Source: Rhodoluna sp.
GTDB lineage: Bacteria > Actinomycetota > Actinomycetes > Actinomycetales > Microbacteriaceae
NCBI RefSeq assembly: GCF_024641065.1
Contig: NZ_JAHEDV010000033.1
Location: forward strand, 179,638 to 243,637
DNA: 64,000 bases
Direction of reading: 5' to 3'
Part shown: positions 28,368 through 38,698 of the stretch, in pieces
Layout: every line of letters begins with the position of its first letter
How positions within the stretch are numbered: the first letter of the stretch is position 1
Notes under the pieces: model-generated
Databases searched by the model: none
What the model was told of the DNA's origin: nothing
The model's input: the letters and a program-made list of their open reading frames with translations, nothing else
Made by a program: the position numbers and the translations under genes

Positions 28368-30539
28368 CTAGTTCAGGTCGAAGCGGTCTGCGTTCATAAC
28401 CTTCACCCAAGCTGCGATGAAGTCTGCAACAAACTTCTCGCCGGCGTCATCGCTGGCATAAACCTCAGCCAACGCGCGCAGAACTGAGTTTGAACCAAAC
28501 ACTAGGTCGGCGCGAGAGCCGGTGAACTTCACTGCTCCGGTGGCACGATCACGAGCATCAAACAATTCGTTTGCCTCAGATTGTGCGTGCCAAGTGTGGT
28601 CTTCATCCAAGAGGTTTACAAAGAAGTCGTTTGAGAGCGTCTCAACTTTGTCGGTGAATACGCCGACCTTCGAACCGTTGGTGTTTGCACCCAATACGCG
28701 CAAACCGCCAACCAAGACGGTCAATTCCACCGGGGTAAGCCCCAATAGCGCTGCGCGTTCAACTACGAAGCGGTCAGCGATTGGCCCGTGACCCTTGCTG
28801 GCGTAGTTTCTGAAAACATCAACCAGAGGCTTTAGGTAGTTGAACGACTCAATGTCAGTCTGCTCTTGGGTTGCATCAGTTCTGCCGCCAACAAATGGCA
28901 CCGAGGTCTTGATGCCGGCGTTGGCAGCAGCCTTTTCAACTGCAACCGAACCCGCAAACACAATTAGGTCGGCGGTCGAAATAGCTACATCGGCAGAGGC
29001 TCTGATTTCATCAAGTTTGTTGAGAACAACCTCTAACTGGTCAGGGCTGTTCACCAACCAGCTGCGCTGCGGCTCTAGGCGAATGCGTGCGCCATTGGCT
29101 CCACCGCGCTTGTCGGTGTTTCTAAAACTTGAGGCTGAGGCCCAAGCAGTCGATACCAACTGTGAAACGGTCAAACCCGACTCAAGAATCGCTGCCTTCA
29201 ACTTGGCGGCGTCGGCCGAGCTAAGAGCCGGCAGTATTGCTGCCGGAACTGGGTCTTGCCAAACCAAATCTTCAGCCGGAACCTCTGAGCCACGGTAGCG
29301 AGCTTTAGGGCCCATGTCACGGTGGGTCAGCTTGAACCAAGCGCGAGCGAATGCATCTGCAAAGGCAGCCTGGTCTTCAGCGAACTTGCGCGAGATGACT
29401 TCATAAGCTGGGTCGAATCGCAAAGCCAAGTCAGAAGTGAACATGATCGGCGCATGTTTCTTGGTTGCATCGTGTGCGTCTGGAACAGCATCGCTTGCCT
29501 GACCATCAGCCGGAACCCATTGAATAGCGCCGGCAGGGCTCTTGCTCTGCACCCATTCGTAGCCAAATAGAGTTTCGAAATATGAGTTGTCCCAGTTGAT
29601 TGGGGTCGGTGTCCAAGCACCTTCTAGACCGCTAGAAATTGTGCTCTCGCCATTACCCGAGCCGAATGAGTTAGCCCATCCGAGCCCCATTTGCTCAAGC
29701 GCAGCACCCTCAGGCTCAGCGCCAACGTGCTCGTCAGGGTTAGCGGCGCCATGAGCCTTACCAAAGGTGTGACCACCGGCAATCAGAGCAACGGTTTCTT
29801 CGTCATTCATCGCCATGCGCTTGAAGGTTTCGCGAATGTCTTTTGCAGAAGCAAGGATATCTGGATTGCCATCTGGACCCTCTGGGTTTACATAGATCAA
29901 ACCCATCTGAACTGCGGCCAATGGGTTCTCTAGGTCACGCTCGCCCGAGTAACGCTGGTTTGCTAGCCATTCGGTTTCACTGCCCCAGTAGGTGTTGTCT
30001 GGCTCCCAAACATCGGCGCGACCACCAGCAAAGCCAAAGGTCTTTAGACCCATGTCTTCAAGAGCGACGTTTCCGGCCAAAATCATGAGGTCGGCCCAAG
30101 AAATCTTCTTGCCATACTTTTTCTTGAGTGGCCAAAGCAAACGACGAGCCTTGTCGAGATTTACGTTGTCAGGCCAGCTGTTCAATGGAGCGAAACGCTG
30201 TAGGCCCTGACCTGCTCCGCCTCGACCGTCAGATACGCGGTAGGTGCCGGCGCTGTGCCAGGCCATGCGAATGAAGAATGGGCCATAGTGGCCATAGTCA
30301 GCCGGCCACCAATCCTTGGATTCTTTCATCAAGTCAACAATTTCAGCCTTCAACTGAGCCAGGTCAATAGTTTCGAACTCGGCCGCATAGTCGAACTCGG
30401 CACCCATTGGGTCACTCTTCTCTGAGTGAGTTAGAAGCGGATCGACGGTTAGCTGATTTGGCCACCAGTTATTGGCACTGGTTCCTGACGCCTGGTTTGC
30501 TGATACTCCCGGAAACGGGCACTTTGCTGGTTCTGACAT
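28368..30539 (-). CDS. katG: Catalase-peroxidase
   Basis: Haem enzyme that removes hydrogen peroxide. 723 aa, full length with both peroxidase-like halves. The distal site is [18 protein letters not shown], holding the Trp of the Met-Tyr-Trp adduct; the Tyr is in LIYVNPEGP and the Met in [10 protein letters not shown]. The proximal His lies in [13 protein letters not shown]. No furA-type regulator gene is next to it. The leader is short with no recognisable operator. A nearby HNH-like gene and the heliorhodopsin gene share the same strand but are separate units. Confidence 0.96.
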   Translation of the reverse strand: MSEPAKCPFPGVSANQASGTSANNWWPNQLTVDPLLTHSEKSDPMGAEFDYAAEFETIDLAQLKAEIVDLMKESKDWWPADYGHYGPFFIRMAWHSAGTYRVSDGRGGAGQGLQRFAPLNSWPDNVNLDKARRLLWPLKKKYGKKISWADLMILAGNVALEDMGLKTFGFAGGRADVWEPDNTYWGSETEWLANQRYSGERDLENPLAAVQMGLIYVNPEGPDGNPDILASAKDIRETFKRMAMNDEETVALIAGGHTFGKAHGAANPDEHVGAEPEGAALEQMGLGWANSFGSGNGESTISSGLEGAWTPTPINWDNSYFETLFGYEWVQSKSPAGAIQWVPADGQASDAVPDAHDATKKHAPIMFTSDLALRFDPAYEVISRKFAEDQAAFADAFARAWFKLTHRDMGPKARYRGSEVPAEDLVWQDPVPAAILPALSSADAAKLKAAILESGLTVSQLVSTAWASASSFRNTDKRGGANGARIRLEPQRSWLVNSPDQLEVVLNKLDEIRASADVAISTADLIVFAGSVAVEKAAANAGIKTSVPFVGGRTDATQEQTDIESFNYLKPLVDVFRNYASKGHGPIADRFVVERAALLGLTPVELTVLVGGLRVLGANTNGSKVGVFTDKVETLSNDFFVNLLDEDHTWHAQSEANELFDARDRATGAVKFTGSRADLVFGSNSVLRALAEVYASDDAGEKFVADFIAAWVKVMNADRFDLN

Positions 30540-30624
30540 TTGAATCCTAAGTTGGTCGTTTGAGACGGTTTATAAGCCAAACTTGCCGGCTTTTGGGGTT
30601 ATTCCCGGGTGTAGAAGCTTTGTG

Positions 30625-31068
30625 TCAGTCGGCCTTCAAGACCAACATATATTGACCGCCGCCCGGATTAATTTGGGTGCTGAAGCGAACATCCGGGGCA
30701 AATCTAGAGAGTCTATCTAGCAACCACACGGATGCAGCCTCTGCGTCATCAGCGCCTGGGCAGCGCCCTACAACTTCGCGGCCACCTTTGCGCGAAAGGC
30801 GCTCCACGGCCTCGAAAATCGGGGCTGGATCGGCAACAAAAAGTTCAGGAGACCAAGGCACGACCGGAGCAATTTTGCCGCGCATGGTGTTGCAGGCTCG
30901 GTGCGCCAAACGCTCGACTACCGGCGAGCCTTTTTTGGCCTTGGCAGCCGCATAGCTGTCGACACTTGGGCCAAGATCTGAATTCACCGAAGAGTCTGGG
31001 TCAACCGCTGCATCGCACAGCCAGCAACGCCAGTTATCGCGTTCGCCGACTTCATTTAAATCACTCAT
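30625..31068 (-). CDS. Degenerate HNH-type zinc protein
   Basis: 147 aa. The N-terminal 65 residues look like an HNH nuclease fold: CWLC and HRACN form the zinc-binding Cys pairs. At the place where HNH nucleases have Asp-His the sequence reads PSVDSYAAAK, so the catalytic His appears to be Ser. The C-terminal 60 residues are an unrelated alpha/beta region ending GGGQYMLVLKAD. I recall close homologues across actinobacteria with the same substitution. Probably a zinc-binding nucleic-acid or structural protein rather than an active nuclease. Confidence 0.75.
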   Translation of the reverse strand: MSDLNEVGERDNWRCWLCDAAVDPDSSVNSDLGPSVDSYAAAKAKKGSPVVERLAHRACNTMRGKIAPVVPWSPELFVADPAPIFEAVERLSRKGGREVVGRCPGADDAEAASVWLLDRLSRFAPDVRFSTQINPGGGQYMLVLKAD

Positions 31069-31144
31069 TAGAGCAGGCTATCGGCAATCTGCTGGGGCTC
31101 TGGCAAATTATGATTTTGACAAGACTTAAAGCAAAGGACACCCC

Positions 31145-31585
31145 ATGGCTGAAAAGACAACTAACTTCACTGCTGAAGAGCGAGAGGCCATGAAAGAGCG
31201 CGCCCGCGAAGCAAAACTCGAGGCAAAGCGCCAAAAAGGTGAAGACCTTCGTGCAGCTGACGAAGCTGAAGTGGTCGACAAAATTTCAAAAATGGCTCCG
31301 GCCGACCGCGCGATTGCCGAGAGCATCCATGCCTTGGTTAAGAAAGTTGCACCAGAACTAGATGCCAAAACTTGGTACGGCATGCCGGCCTACGCTCGCG
31401 AAGGAAAAACCATTTTCTTCTTTCAAGACGCTGGCAAGTTCAAGGCCCGCTACAGCACTCTAGGTTTCAGTGACACTGCCAACTTGGATGACGGCGACTT
31501 CTGGCCAACCTCTTATGCGGTCGCAAAGATGACCCCGGCGGTTGAAAAGCTAATCGCCGAGCGAATCAAACTCGCAATTAGTTAG
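31145..31585 (+). CDS. DUF1801 family protein
   Basis: 146 aa. The N-terminal 45 residues form a highly charged Glu/Lys/Arg helix (EREAMKERAREAKLEAKRQK), then a DUF1801/YdhG-like domain with KTWYGMPAYAREGKTIFFF and an aromatic core. The function of the family is unknown; some bind small molecules. Divergent from the HNH-like gene (76 bp apart) and convergent with the heliorhodopsin gene, with an 8 bp overlap of 3' ends. Confidence 0.85.
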   Translation: MAEKTTNFTAEEREAMKERAREAKLEAKRQKGEDLRAADEAEVVDKISKMAPADRAIAESIHALVKKVAPELDAKTWYGMPAYAREGKTIFFFQDAGKFKARYSTLGFSDTANLDDGDFWPTSYAVAKMTPAVEKLIAERIKLAIS

Positions 31586-32381
31586 TTAGAAGCGGCGCAA
31601 GCACTCCTGAGAAGACTTGCCAAACCAAACCGGTTTTCGCAACCAAACTCAGGGTGATGTATGAACGCTCGCCTTGAAGATAGCTCGCCCACTTTCCGAC
31701 TTTGCGATACTGCAACCACTGGTTGACGGCAAAAGTGTTGAAGGCCACAAAAATCGAAACCATGATGCCCACCACAAAGCCGGGCACCTGTTGGTCGTTT
31801 TCAGATTTAGGTTGAAGCACCATCAAGAAAACGCTGATCCATGGCACGATTCCGACCATTGAGCCAAAAATGAATGGCAGAAGTCGTTTGGTTCCCGGCG
31901 ACTCGTATTTCTCCTGCAGCGCACCGAAAAGAATCATTGCAGCGTTGAGGGCAAAGATTGCGAAAAGTGCATTTACATCTGTGATGCCGGTGAGCTGAGC
32001 AATCAAGAAAATCATGATCGAAGCGCTGAGCGAGTACTCAGCCCATCTGAAGTAGTTGTGATTCTGACTCAAACCGTTAGCGTATCGGCGACCGAAATAT
32101 GGCGTCAAAACTGCGAAGTGAAATAGTGCGCTTAGCGCCAAGAATCCAACCAGTCCGTAGCCCATGTTTACGGTGAAGAGCTCCACTCGCTCGGGTGGAA
32201 TCGGTGAACCCGGAGGGCCAGCCATGTAATCAGCAGTGACCGGAAACTCTGCTTGAGCATTCAGCGCAGCGATGATGACTAGCATGGCAATCGCCTGGCC
32301 AAGGTGAGCCAAACCGGCCACCAGGTTGTAGACGCGAATACGGCTGATTTGTTCAGCCTCGCAACGAATTTTCTTTGACAT
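31578..32381 (-). CDS. Heliorhodopsin
   Basis: Retinal-binding seven-helix membrane protein of the heliorhodopsin family, which sits inverted in the membrane relative to type I rhodopsins and has a slow photocycle, suggesting a light sensor rather than a pump. 267 aa. Schiff-base Lys249 is in SLVAKTGLVWQVFSG; the counter-ion Glu115 is in FRWAEYSLSAS; His26 and His88 match the conserved internal His residues, and Ser245 is near the Schiff base. These agree closely with the actinobacterial 48C12 sequence as I remember it. A transporter gene ends 47 bp upstream on the same strand. No retinal synthesis gene is in the window. Confidence 0.95.
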   Translation of the reverse strand: MSKKIRCEAEQISRIRVYNLVAGLAHLGQAIAMLVIIAALNAQAEFPVTADYMAGPPGSPIPPERVELFTVNMGYGLVGFLALSALFHFAVLTPYFGRRYANGLSQNHNYFRWAEYSLSASIMIFLIAQLTGITDVNALFAIFALNAAMILFGALQEKYESPGTKRLLPFIFGSMVGIVPWISVFLMVLQPKSENDQQVPGFVVGIMVSIFVAFNTFAVNQWLQYRKVGKWASYLQGERSYITLSLVAKTGLVWQVFSGVLAPLLTN

Positions 32382-32428
32382 AGCCTGCCCCTATCGAAAG
32401 TACTTGCGAGTGTACTCCTCGTTTTGGA

Positions 32429-33625
32429 TTAGTGCTTGGGTGCTTTTTCTTTGCGCAGTCCGAAGAACCCCAGCAATGCGGCGACGATGAAGAGAATTGA
32501 CATAAACAGGGTGACGCCAACGACATCCAAGCCAAAAATCATGCTGGTCAGCGGCGCAGCCAGCGCTCCAAATAGCGAGGTCGAGAAACCGATGATGCCA
32601 GCCGCAACACCCGCGCGCTCACCATGCTTTTGCATTGCCAGACCCATGATGTTTGCCTGAGTGAAGCCCATAACTGAAACCGATAGCGCAAATGCAATCA
32701 GCGTCAAGACCAGCGAGTGATAGCTGAAGACAATCGCGCCGATCATCAGCAGGGCGGTGAACGATGCCTGCACCAAGCCATATCGAAGCAGTGTGATGGC
32801 GGCAAACTTGTGCAGCAGGGCACGGTTGATTGAGTTAGCGGCAAACATGACGATGGTGGTCGAAGCAAAAGCGAATGTGTATTGAGTTGGGGTCAGGTGA
32901 AACGGTTCGCCTTCAAGCGCAAACGGCGCACCTGAGATAAATACCGCGATTGAGCCGAATAGTAGACCAGCCACCAAGGCAAAAACTACGAACCTTGAAT
33001 CGCGAAGAATGAACTTCCATGATCCAAAGGTTGATTTGAAACTGAGTTGACTTCGGTTTTCTACCGGCAGGGTCTCAGGCAAAAAAAGCAGCACAAATGC
33101 CATTACGAATCCGCCCATGAAGACCAGGAACAAAAAGACAATGTGCCAGTCGCCAATGAGCAATAACTGCCCACCAACCAGCGGTGCAACAACCGGAGCA
33201 AGACTCGAGATCGCAGCCTGGGTTGAATATAGTTTTGCAGCACCATCACCAATGGCAACGTCACGGATGTAGGCATTGACAATTACAAAGCCGGCGGCGG
33301 CTGAGAATCCGAGGATAAATCTAGAGCCAATCATCCAAGAGATGTCGGTTGACATTAGGCATGAAAATGCCGAGGCGATGAAGACCGATAGTGCAACCAA
33401 AAGCGGCTTTCGGCGACCCATTGCGTCGGTGATGGGCCCGACAAAAAGCTGACCGGCTGCCATGCCAAGCAGACTGGCGGTAATGGTGAGTTGAACCATC
33501 ACATCGTTGGTAGCCATGAAGATCATGAGTGCCGGAAGGGCCGGCAGGTAGGTATCAAACTGAAATGGGCCAAGCGCAGATAGCAGCGCGAGGGTGGCGG
33601 ATTGTCGCTTTTTGAGCTTGGTCAT
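32429..33625 (-). CDS. Bcr/CflA-type MFS drug exporter
   Basis: 398 aa with twelve predicted helices. Typical features: a conserved LGPFQFDTYLPALP near residues 16-30, the loop 2-3 motif GPITDAMGRRKPLL, and the helix-5 antiporter-like GFSAAAGFVIVNAYIRD. By family it exports drugs or other small hydrophobic compounds using proton influx. The heliorhodopsin gene follows after 47 bp, so the two could be co-transcribed; no terminator was seen in the gap. Confidence 0.88.
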   Translation of the reverse strand: MTKLKKRQSATLALLSALGPFQFDTYLPALPALMIFMATNDVMVQLTITASLLGMAAGQLFVGPITDAMGRRKPLLVALSVFIASAFSCLMSTDISWMIGSRFILGFSAAAGFVIVNAYIRDVAIGDGAAKLYSTQAAISSLAPVVAPLVGGQLLLIGDWHIVFLFLVFMGGFVMAFVLLFLPETLPVENRSQLSFKSTFGSWKFILRDSRFVVFALVAGLLFGSIAVFISGAPFALEGEPFHLTPTQYTFAFASTTIVMFAANSINRALLHKFAAITLLRYGLVQASFTALLMIGAIVFSYHSLVLTLIAFALSVSVMGFTQANIMGLAMQKHGERAGVAAGIIGFSTSLFGALAAPLTSMIFGLDVVGVTLFMSILFIVAALLGFFGLRKEKAPKH

Positions 33626-33662
33626 AGGGTTTGAAAACCATTCATTTGATTGCTTTATTCCG

Positions 33663-36600
33663 CTAGCCTAAGGCTTTTTTAATGCGTTGCACCGAGACAG
33701 CCTCGGCAGCACCCAGCGATTGAGCGAACAGGCTAACCCTAAGCTCTTCGAGCAACCATCGCGCCGCAACCAACTTTGAATCGGCACCCTCAGGCAGGGG
33801 CAATTGCCCACCAGCAAAGGCAAATAAACCAAATGCCTGGTCATATTCAGCAACCGACAACCTATCGCGAACTGAGTTCTCGACAAGTTTTTCAAGCCGC
33901 TGCTGAATAGCTCGCAGATAGACCTCGAGTCTCGGCAACCTCTCGAGCCCCATCTGACTCACAAAGTTTGGGGTAATCAACTCAGAAATGTGCGCCTTCT
34001 CAGCAGAGAGAACCGAAAGAAAATCAAAAGACTTAATCTCACCGATGGCCTTATTTGCATCACGAGCGGCGACCGCAACCTTAGTTACGGTTGCTGAAAC
34101 CTCGAAGCAAGTCTCGACAATCACTGCCGAAACCGCATCTCGAACCGCCTCAAAATCTTTGCGGTTGAAGATCAGCCCGCTCGCCTCAATTTTTTGCAGC
34201 TGCTGGTCTGCGGTTGCTGTGATTACATCGTCGACAAAGGCCGAGAAACTCGGGTATGGCAAACCAGCGATTGCCAGCTTTTCGTTTTGCGACAGGTGAG
34301 ATTCAACATACTTGGCAGGGTTTGCTACTGCGGCTTTGACGAGCGCGATGACGCCGAAGCGATGATGCCGTCGCTGCTCAGCTTCAGTAGAAAACAGCTG
34401 GATGCTAACCAAGGCAGGTTGGCCAGATTTGGTCGGGTTGGCCACCAAGGCTGGAAAGGCCCTGACTTTATTTCCGCCGTGCTCACTCTCGATAGATCGT
34501 TCAAGCGAATCAAAATCCCAGGATGTAAGGCCATCGCGCTCAACCGAAGACCGTTCACGCTGGGCCACCTTTGCCAAGGCACCGCGATTGCTGTCACGGA
34601 ATTTCTTTTGTAATTCGACTAGATCTAAACCGAGGCCAAGAGTTTTACCCGAGGCGTCGAGCACCCGGTAGGTCATGCGCAGTGAATTGGGCAGCTTGGC
34701 AAAATCGAAATCTTCAGCGCTGATTTTTGTTCCACTCAACTGCTGAAGAACCTTAGCTAAGGCCGTCAGAAGATTTCCATTGGGCTCTGTCGGCAGAACA
34801 TTCAAGGCCTTTTGCGCCCAGTCTGCGGCAGGCACCACATGCTTTCGAATCACCTTCGGGAGGCTTCTAATTAGCTCGGTCACCAACTCGAGGCGCATGC
34901 CGGGCACAAGCCATTCAAATGGGTCGGCACTGAGGGCAGCCAGCAGTGGCAACGGCACGTCAACCGAGGCGCCATCATCCATGGCACCCGGATCAAATCG
35001 ATATTGAAGATTTAACTGTTGGCCGTTGTGCTGCCAATCAGTTGGGTGATCGTGCTCGTTTTCGATCAGCACCTGCTCGCCAAGCAGATCTTCTCGAGTC
35101 ATGGTCAAAAGCTGAGGTGTTTCGTGCTTGGCTTTGCGCCACCAGCCTTCAAAATTGCGGGTTGAAAAAATCTCGGCAGGCACGCGTGAGTTATAGAACC
35201 TGAAGGCATCGTCTTCATCTGGTGAATGCTGAGGCTTTCGGGCACGGTCAGCCTCGGCTTCAAGCTGTTTCATTAGGGCGCGATTATCGCGGTCGAAGGC
35301 CTGTTTTGAATCCCACTCCCCCTGTACCAAAGCATGCCGAATGAAAAGTTCGCGGCAGAGCGCGGGGTCGATGCGCGAGTACTGCATGCGGCGCGAAACC
35401 ACAATCGGTACTCCAAAAAGCATTACCCGCTCGTAAGCGACCACTGACCCCTGCGATTTTTCCCAGTGCGGTTCACTAAAACTGCGCTTGCACAAATCTC
35501 CGGCGAGCGACTCGGCCCAGGCCGGATCAATGGTCGCATTCATCCTTGCGAAAAGTCGACTGGTTTCAACCAACTCGGCACTCATGATTGCTGCCGGTGG
35601 TTTTTTAGCCAGGCTCGAACCCGGAAAAATCACAAACTTTTTGCCGTTTGAACCGAGATATTCATTCGAAGTTTTGGCTGACTTGTTTACCGCACCGCCC
35701 TTGACCAAGTCGGCGCCCTTTTTCTCGCTCAGTTGGCGAAGGCCTATCTGACTTAGCAAGCCAGACAGCAGACTCTTGTGAATGCCGTCTGGGTCGATTT
35801 TGGCTGACCCCACTTGAAGGTCTAGCGGTTTGGCAATCGATTTGAGCTGGCGAACCAGGTCTTGCCACTCTCGAATGCGCAAATAGTTGAGATACTCGCC
35901 CTTGCAAAGCCTTCTAAATGCCGAGGATGAAAGCTTGGCTTGCTGTTGCTCAATGTAGTTCCATAGGTTTAGCAGGCTCAAGAAATCACTGGAGGGGTCA
36001 ACGAATCTGGCATGCGCGGCGTCGGCCTGAACGCGTTTTTCTAATGGTCGCTCGCGTGGGTCTTGAATGGTGAGCCCAGCAACAATCACCATAACTTCGC
36101 GAACCAATCCATGGTTTTTAGACTCAATCAACATTCGAGCAAACCTGGGTTCCATCGGCAGTCGGGCTAGATTCTTTCCGATGGCAGTGAGCCGCACTGA
36201 TTTATCCTTGGCGCTGTTAATTGCACCGAGCTCGGCCAAAAGCCCCAGCCCGTCTTTTACGCCGCGGGCATCTGGCGCTTGAAGAAACGGAAACTCGGTA
36301 ATGTCGCCTAGGCCAAGGCTTGCCGCCTGCAAGATCACCGAGGCCAAGTTAGTACGCAAAATTTCTGGGTCGGTGAAGTCTGGTCGACTTTCAAAATCTT
36401 CTTCTGAGTAAAGGCGAATTACTACACCCGGGCTAGTTCGACCAGCACGGCCAGCACGTTGATTGGCGCTTGCCTTAGAAATTGCCTCAATCGGAAGCCT
36501 CTGCACTTTGGCTTTGGGGCTATAGCGAGAAATGCGCGCCGTTCCAGCATCAATCACGTATTTGATGTTGGGAATCGTGAGGCTAGTCTCAGCAACGTTG

Positions 36601-37490
36601 GTTGCCAGAATCACTCGGCGTCGCAACCCCACCATCTTGCTTTTCTCAAAGACTCGATGCTGGTCAGCTGCGCTTAGTCGACCATAGAGCGGCAGAACCT
36701 CCATACCCTTGGCAAAAGTGCCGGCTGTGATTCGACCTTCGATGGCCTCCTGGGCATCCTTGATCTCAGACTCGCCAGAAAGAAAGACCAGAGTGTCACC
36801 CTCGGGCTCGTTCTGCAATTCTTTTAGAGCACGGATAAGCCCGTCGATATAGTCAGAGGCTGTTGTTTCAACATCGGGGTCTGAATCGTCGTTCAAGTCG
36901 CGATCGGTGGCTAGATAGCGAACTTCAATCGGAAAAGTTCGGCCCGAGACTTCAATAATCGGAGCATCGTTGAAGTGCTTGCTGAATGACTCGGGGTCGA
37001 TGGTCGCCGAGGTAACAATCACCTTTAGGTCAGGCCGCTTCGGCAAAAGTTGCTTCAGGTAGCCCAGCAAAAAGTCGATATTCAGGCTTCGCTCGTGAGC
37101 TTCATCGATGATGATTGTGTCGTATTGACTTAGCTGACGATTACGCTGCATCGCATTTAGCAGAATGCCGTCGGTCATTACCTTGACCTTGGTTTCAGCG
37201 CTCACCTTGTCAGTGAATCTAACCTGGTAGCCAACTAAGCCACCTAGATCAACTTTGAGCTCTTCGGCAATGCGCTCGGCCACAGCCCTTGCAGCAATTC
37301 GACGAGGCTGGGTGTGGGCGATGCTTTCGCGACCCAGCTCAAGACACATTTTAGGAATCTGCGTGGTTTTACCCGAGCCAGTGGCTCCAGCAATAATCAC
37401 AACCTGGTGATCACGGATGGCCGCCATGATTTCATCCCTGCGCTCACTGACCGGTAGGTCAGCTGGGTAATTTATCGACAGGGTTTGCAT
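33663..37490 (-). CDS. hrpA: ATP-dependent RNA helicase HrpA
   Basis: DEAH-box helicase implicated in rescue of stalled ribosomes. 1275 aa, full length. Motif I GATGSGKTTQIPK (about residue 35), Ia TQPRRIAARA, DEAH in IIDEAHERSLN, SATID, and motif VI QRAGRAGRTSPG. Helicase-associated and OB-fold domains follow (about 400-600), then a long C-terminal DUF3418 region unique to HrpA. Monocistronic. The start ATG 37490 has a modest ribosome binding site. Confidence 0.95.
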   Translation of the reverse strand: MQTLSINYPADLPVSERRDEIMAAIRDHQVVIIAGATGSGKTTQIPKMCLELGRESIAHTQPRRIAARAVAERIAEELKVDLGGLVGYQVRFTDKVSAETKVKVMTDGILLNAMQRNRQLSQYDTIIIDEAHERSLNIDFLLGYLKQLLPKRPDLKVIVTSATIDPESFSKHFNDAPIIEVSGRTFPIEVRYLATDRDLNDDSDPDVETTASDYIDGLIRALKELQNEPEGDTLVFLSGESEIKDAQEAIEGRITAGTFAKGMEVLPLYGRLSAADQHRVFEKSKMVGLRRRVILATNVAETSLTIPNIKYVIDAGTARISRYSPKAKVQRLPIEAISKASANQRAGRAGRTSPGVVIRLYSEEDFESRPDFTDPEILRTNLASVILQAASLGLGDITEFPFLQAPDARGVKDGLGLLAELGAINSAKDKSVRLTAIGKNLARLPMEPRFARMLIESKNHGLVREVMVIVAGLTIQDPRERPLEKRVQADAAHARFVDPSSDFLSLLNLWNYIEQQQAKLSSSAFRRLCKGEYLNYLRIREWQDLVRQLKSIAKPLDLQVGSAKIDPDGIHKSLLSGLLSQIGLRQLSEKKGADLVKGGAVNKSAKTSNEYLGSNGKKFVIFPGSSLAKKPPAAIMSAELVETSRLFARMNATIDPAWAESLAGDLCKRSFSEPHWEKSQGSVVAYERVMLFGVPIVVSRRMQYSRIDPALCRELFIRHALVQGEWDSKQAFDRDNRALMKQLEAEADRARKPQHSPDEDDAFRFYNSRVPAEIFSTRNFEGWWRKAKHETPQLLTMTREDLLGEQVLIENEHDHPTDWQHNGQQLNLQYRFDPGAMDDGASVDVPLPLLAALSADPFEWLVPGMRLELVTELIRSLPKVIRKHVVPAADWAQKALNVLPTEPNGNLLTALAKVLQQLSGTKISAEDFDFAKLPNSLRMTYRVLDASGKTLGLGLDLVELQKKFRDSNRGALAKVAQRERSSVERDGLTSWDFDSLERSIESEHGGNKVRAFPALVANPTKSGQPALVSIQLFSTEAEQRRHHRFGVIALVKAAVANPAKYVESHLSQNEKLAIAGLPYPSFSAFVDDVITATADQQLQKIEASGLIFNRKDFEAVRDAVSAVIVETCFEVSATVTKVAVAARDANKAIGEIKSFDFLSVLSAEKAHISELITPNFVSQMGLERLPRLEVYLRAIQQRLEKLVENSVRDRLSVAEYDQAFGLFAFAGGQLPLPEGADSKLVAARWLLEELRVSLFAQSLGAAEAVSVQRIKKALG

Positions 37491-37605
37491 GGTGCTTCAA
37501 TGCTATTTGATGGGCTGGTCGGTGAAATTTTGTTTCGCGATTGCGAACATTTGGCACTTTCGATCTAGACTTTTGTTCTAAATCAATAAGACAACAGGGG
37601 GTCTC

Positions 37606-38649
37606 TTGACGCTCAACATTCGCCGTGCGGCGTTTACCGCGTTGGCAGCCATCTCATTCACCGTGCTTGCAACACCGTTAGCTGCAAATGCTGCAACCAA
37701 CACCTACAACATCGACTGCGATGAACTAGAAGATACCTACACTGCGTTCTATTCAGCACCGAGCGACACAGTGACGCTAAACCTAACCAACTGTGCCACT
37801 TGGACAGAGTTTGACAACGACCTAAACCCGATCGCAAACGGCGCAACCGGCGCCAGTGAAACCTTCAGCTTGGGTGATCACTTCAACCTGAAGTCTTCAA
37901 CTGGAGCAAACGGATTTGAATTCGACGTGTTCCCGGTAAAACCAGAATCAGTGCCAGCTGGCGAGCTATTGCTTGAAGACCGAATTACGATTCCTGCTGC
38001 ACCAGAGGAGCTCACCGTTGGCGCCCCAGATGGCGACAGTGGCGACCACTGGCTTGGTGGCGACGAGCAGTGTGGCCTTATGTCTGGGAATGCTGCAAAG
38101 CACGTGTACTCGACAATGGACATCACCATCTTGACCGACGGAACCTATACCTTCCGAGGTATTTCAGCAGACCCCGAGGGCGTCTATATGCCACTAGGGG
38201 CCTACCACCCACTCAGCGATGGATTCCTGGCGGTTTATTCAAACTTCGACCCAGCGACTCCTGACGCCGGCGTTGTAGGTTGCAACGACGACCTCAACGA
38301 TCAACTGGGCTATGACAATGAGGAATTTGTCGAGCAGCTATCAGGCGGAGCTTGGATGGAAGGCCACCAGCCTTACTTCACAGCCGACCTTGCAGCAGGC
38401 CACTACACGCTCGTTCTACTCACCTGGGAATCATTTAGCGCCGCACAGTGGGCAGCCGACTGGGGATACCCTTCGACCATGACCTTTGAGATGTGGGGAC
38501 CAACCGATGGTCTCGTGAAGGGTCACGTAGACCTTGAAGAACTTGCCGACACCGGCGTTGAGCTCGACGTAGCGCCATTTGCTGCTGCCGCATTCTTGAT
38601 CTCAGTTGGCGGTTTCATCGCCTTCAGTCGCAAGCGTCGCACCAACTAG
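37606..38649 (+). CDS. Surface protein with an LADTG sortase signal
   Basis: 347 aa from TTG 37606. N-terminal signal peptide ending near TPLAANAA. The mature part is an Asp/Gly-rich, beta-rich domain with few recognisable motifs (two or more Cys). The C-terminus is a complete cell-wall sorting signal: EELADTG, hydrophobic helix (FAAAAFLISVGGFIAF) and basic tail SRKRRTN. LAxTG is the preferred signal of class E sortases, and one is encoded at 15434-16153. The ribosome binding site is a run of five G (37597-37601), 4 bases before the start. Function of the displayed domain unknown. Confidence 0.87.
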   Translation: MTLNIRRAAFTALAAISFTVLATPLAANAATNTYNIDCDELEDTYTAFYSAPSDTVTLNLTNCATWTEFDNDLNPIANGATGASETFSLGDHFNLKSSTGANGFEFDVFPVKPESVPAGELLLEDRITIPAAPEELTVGAPDGDSGDHWLGGDEQCGLMSGNAAKHVYSTMDITILTDGTYTFRGISADPEGVYMPLGAYHPLSDGFLAVYSNFDPATPDAGVVGCNDDLNDQLGYDNEEFVEQLSGGAWMEGHQPYFTADLAAGHYTLVLLTWESFSAAQWAADWGYPSTMTFEMWGPTDGLVKGHVDLEELADTGVELDVAPFAAAAFLISVGGFIAFSRKRRTN

Positions 38650-38663
38650 TTCTGTAAGCAAAT

Positions 38664-38697
38664 AAAAAGTGCCGGGCGATTTCGCTCGGCACTTTTT
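38664..38697. terminator. Bidirectional intrinsic terminator
   Basis: AAAAAGTGCCG (38664-38674) pairs with CGGCACTTTTT (38687-38697), lying between the convergent surface-protein gene and the DUF3817 gene. Confidence 0.9.
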
Positions 38698-38698
38698 A

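Noticed and set aside
30540..30624. Possible furA or other regulator before katG
   Set aside because: The 85 bp gap holds no reading frame and no clear operator.
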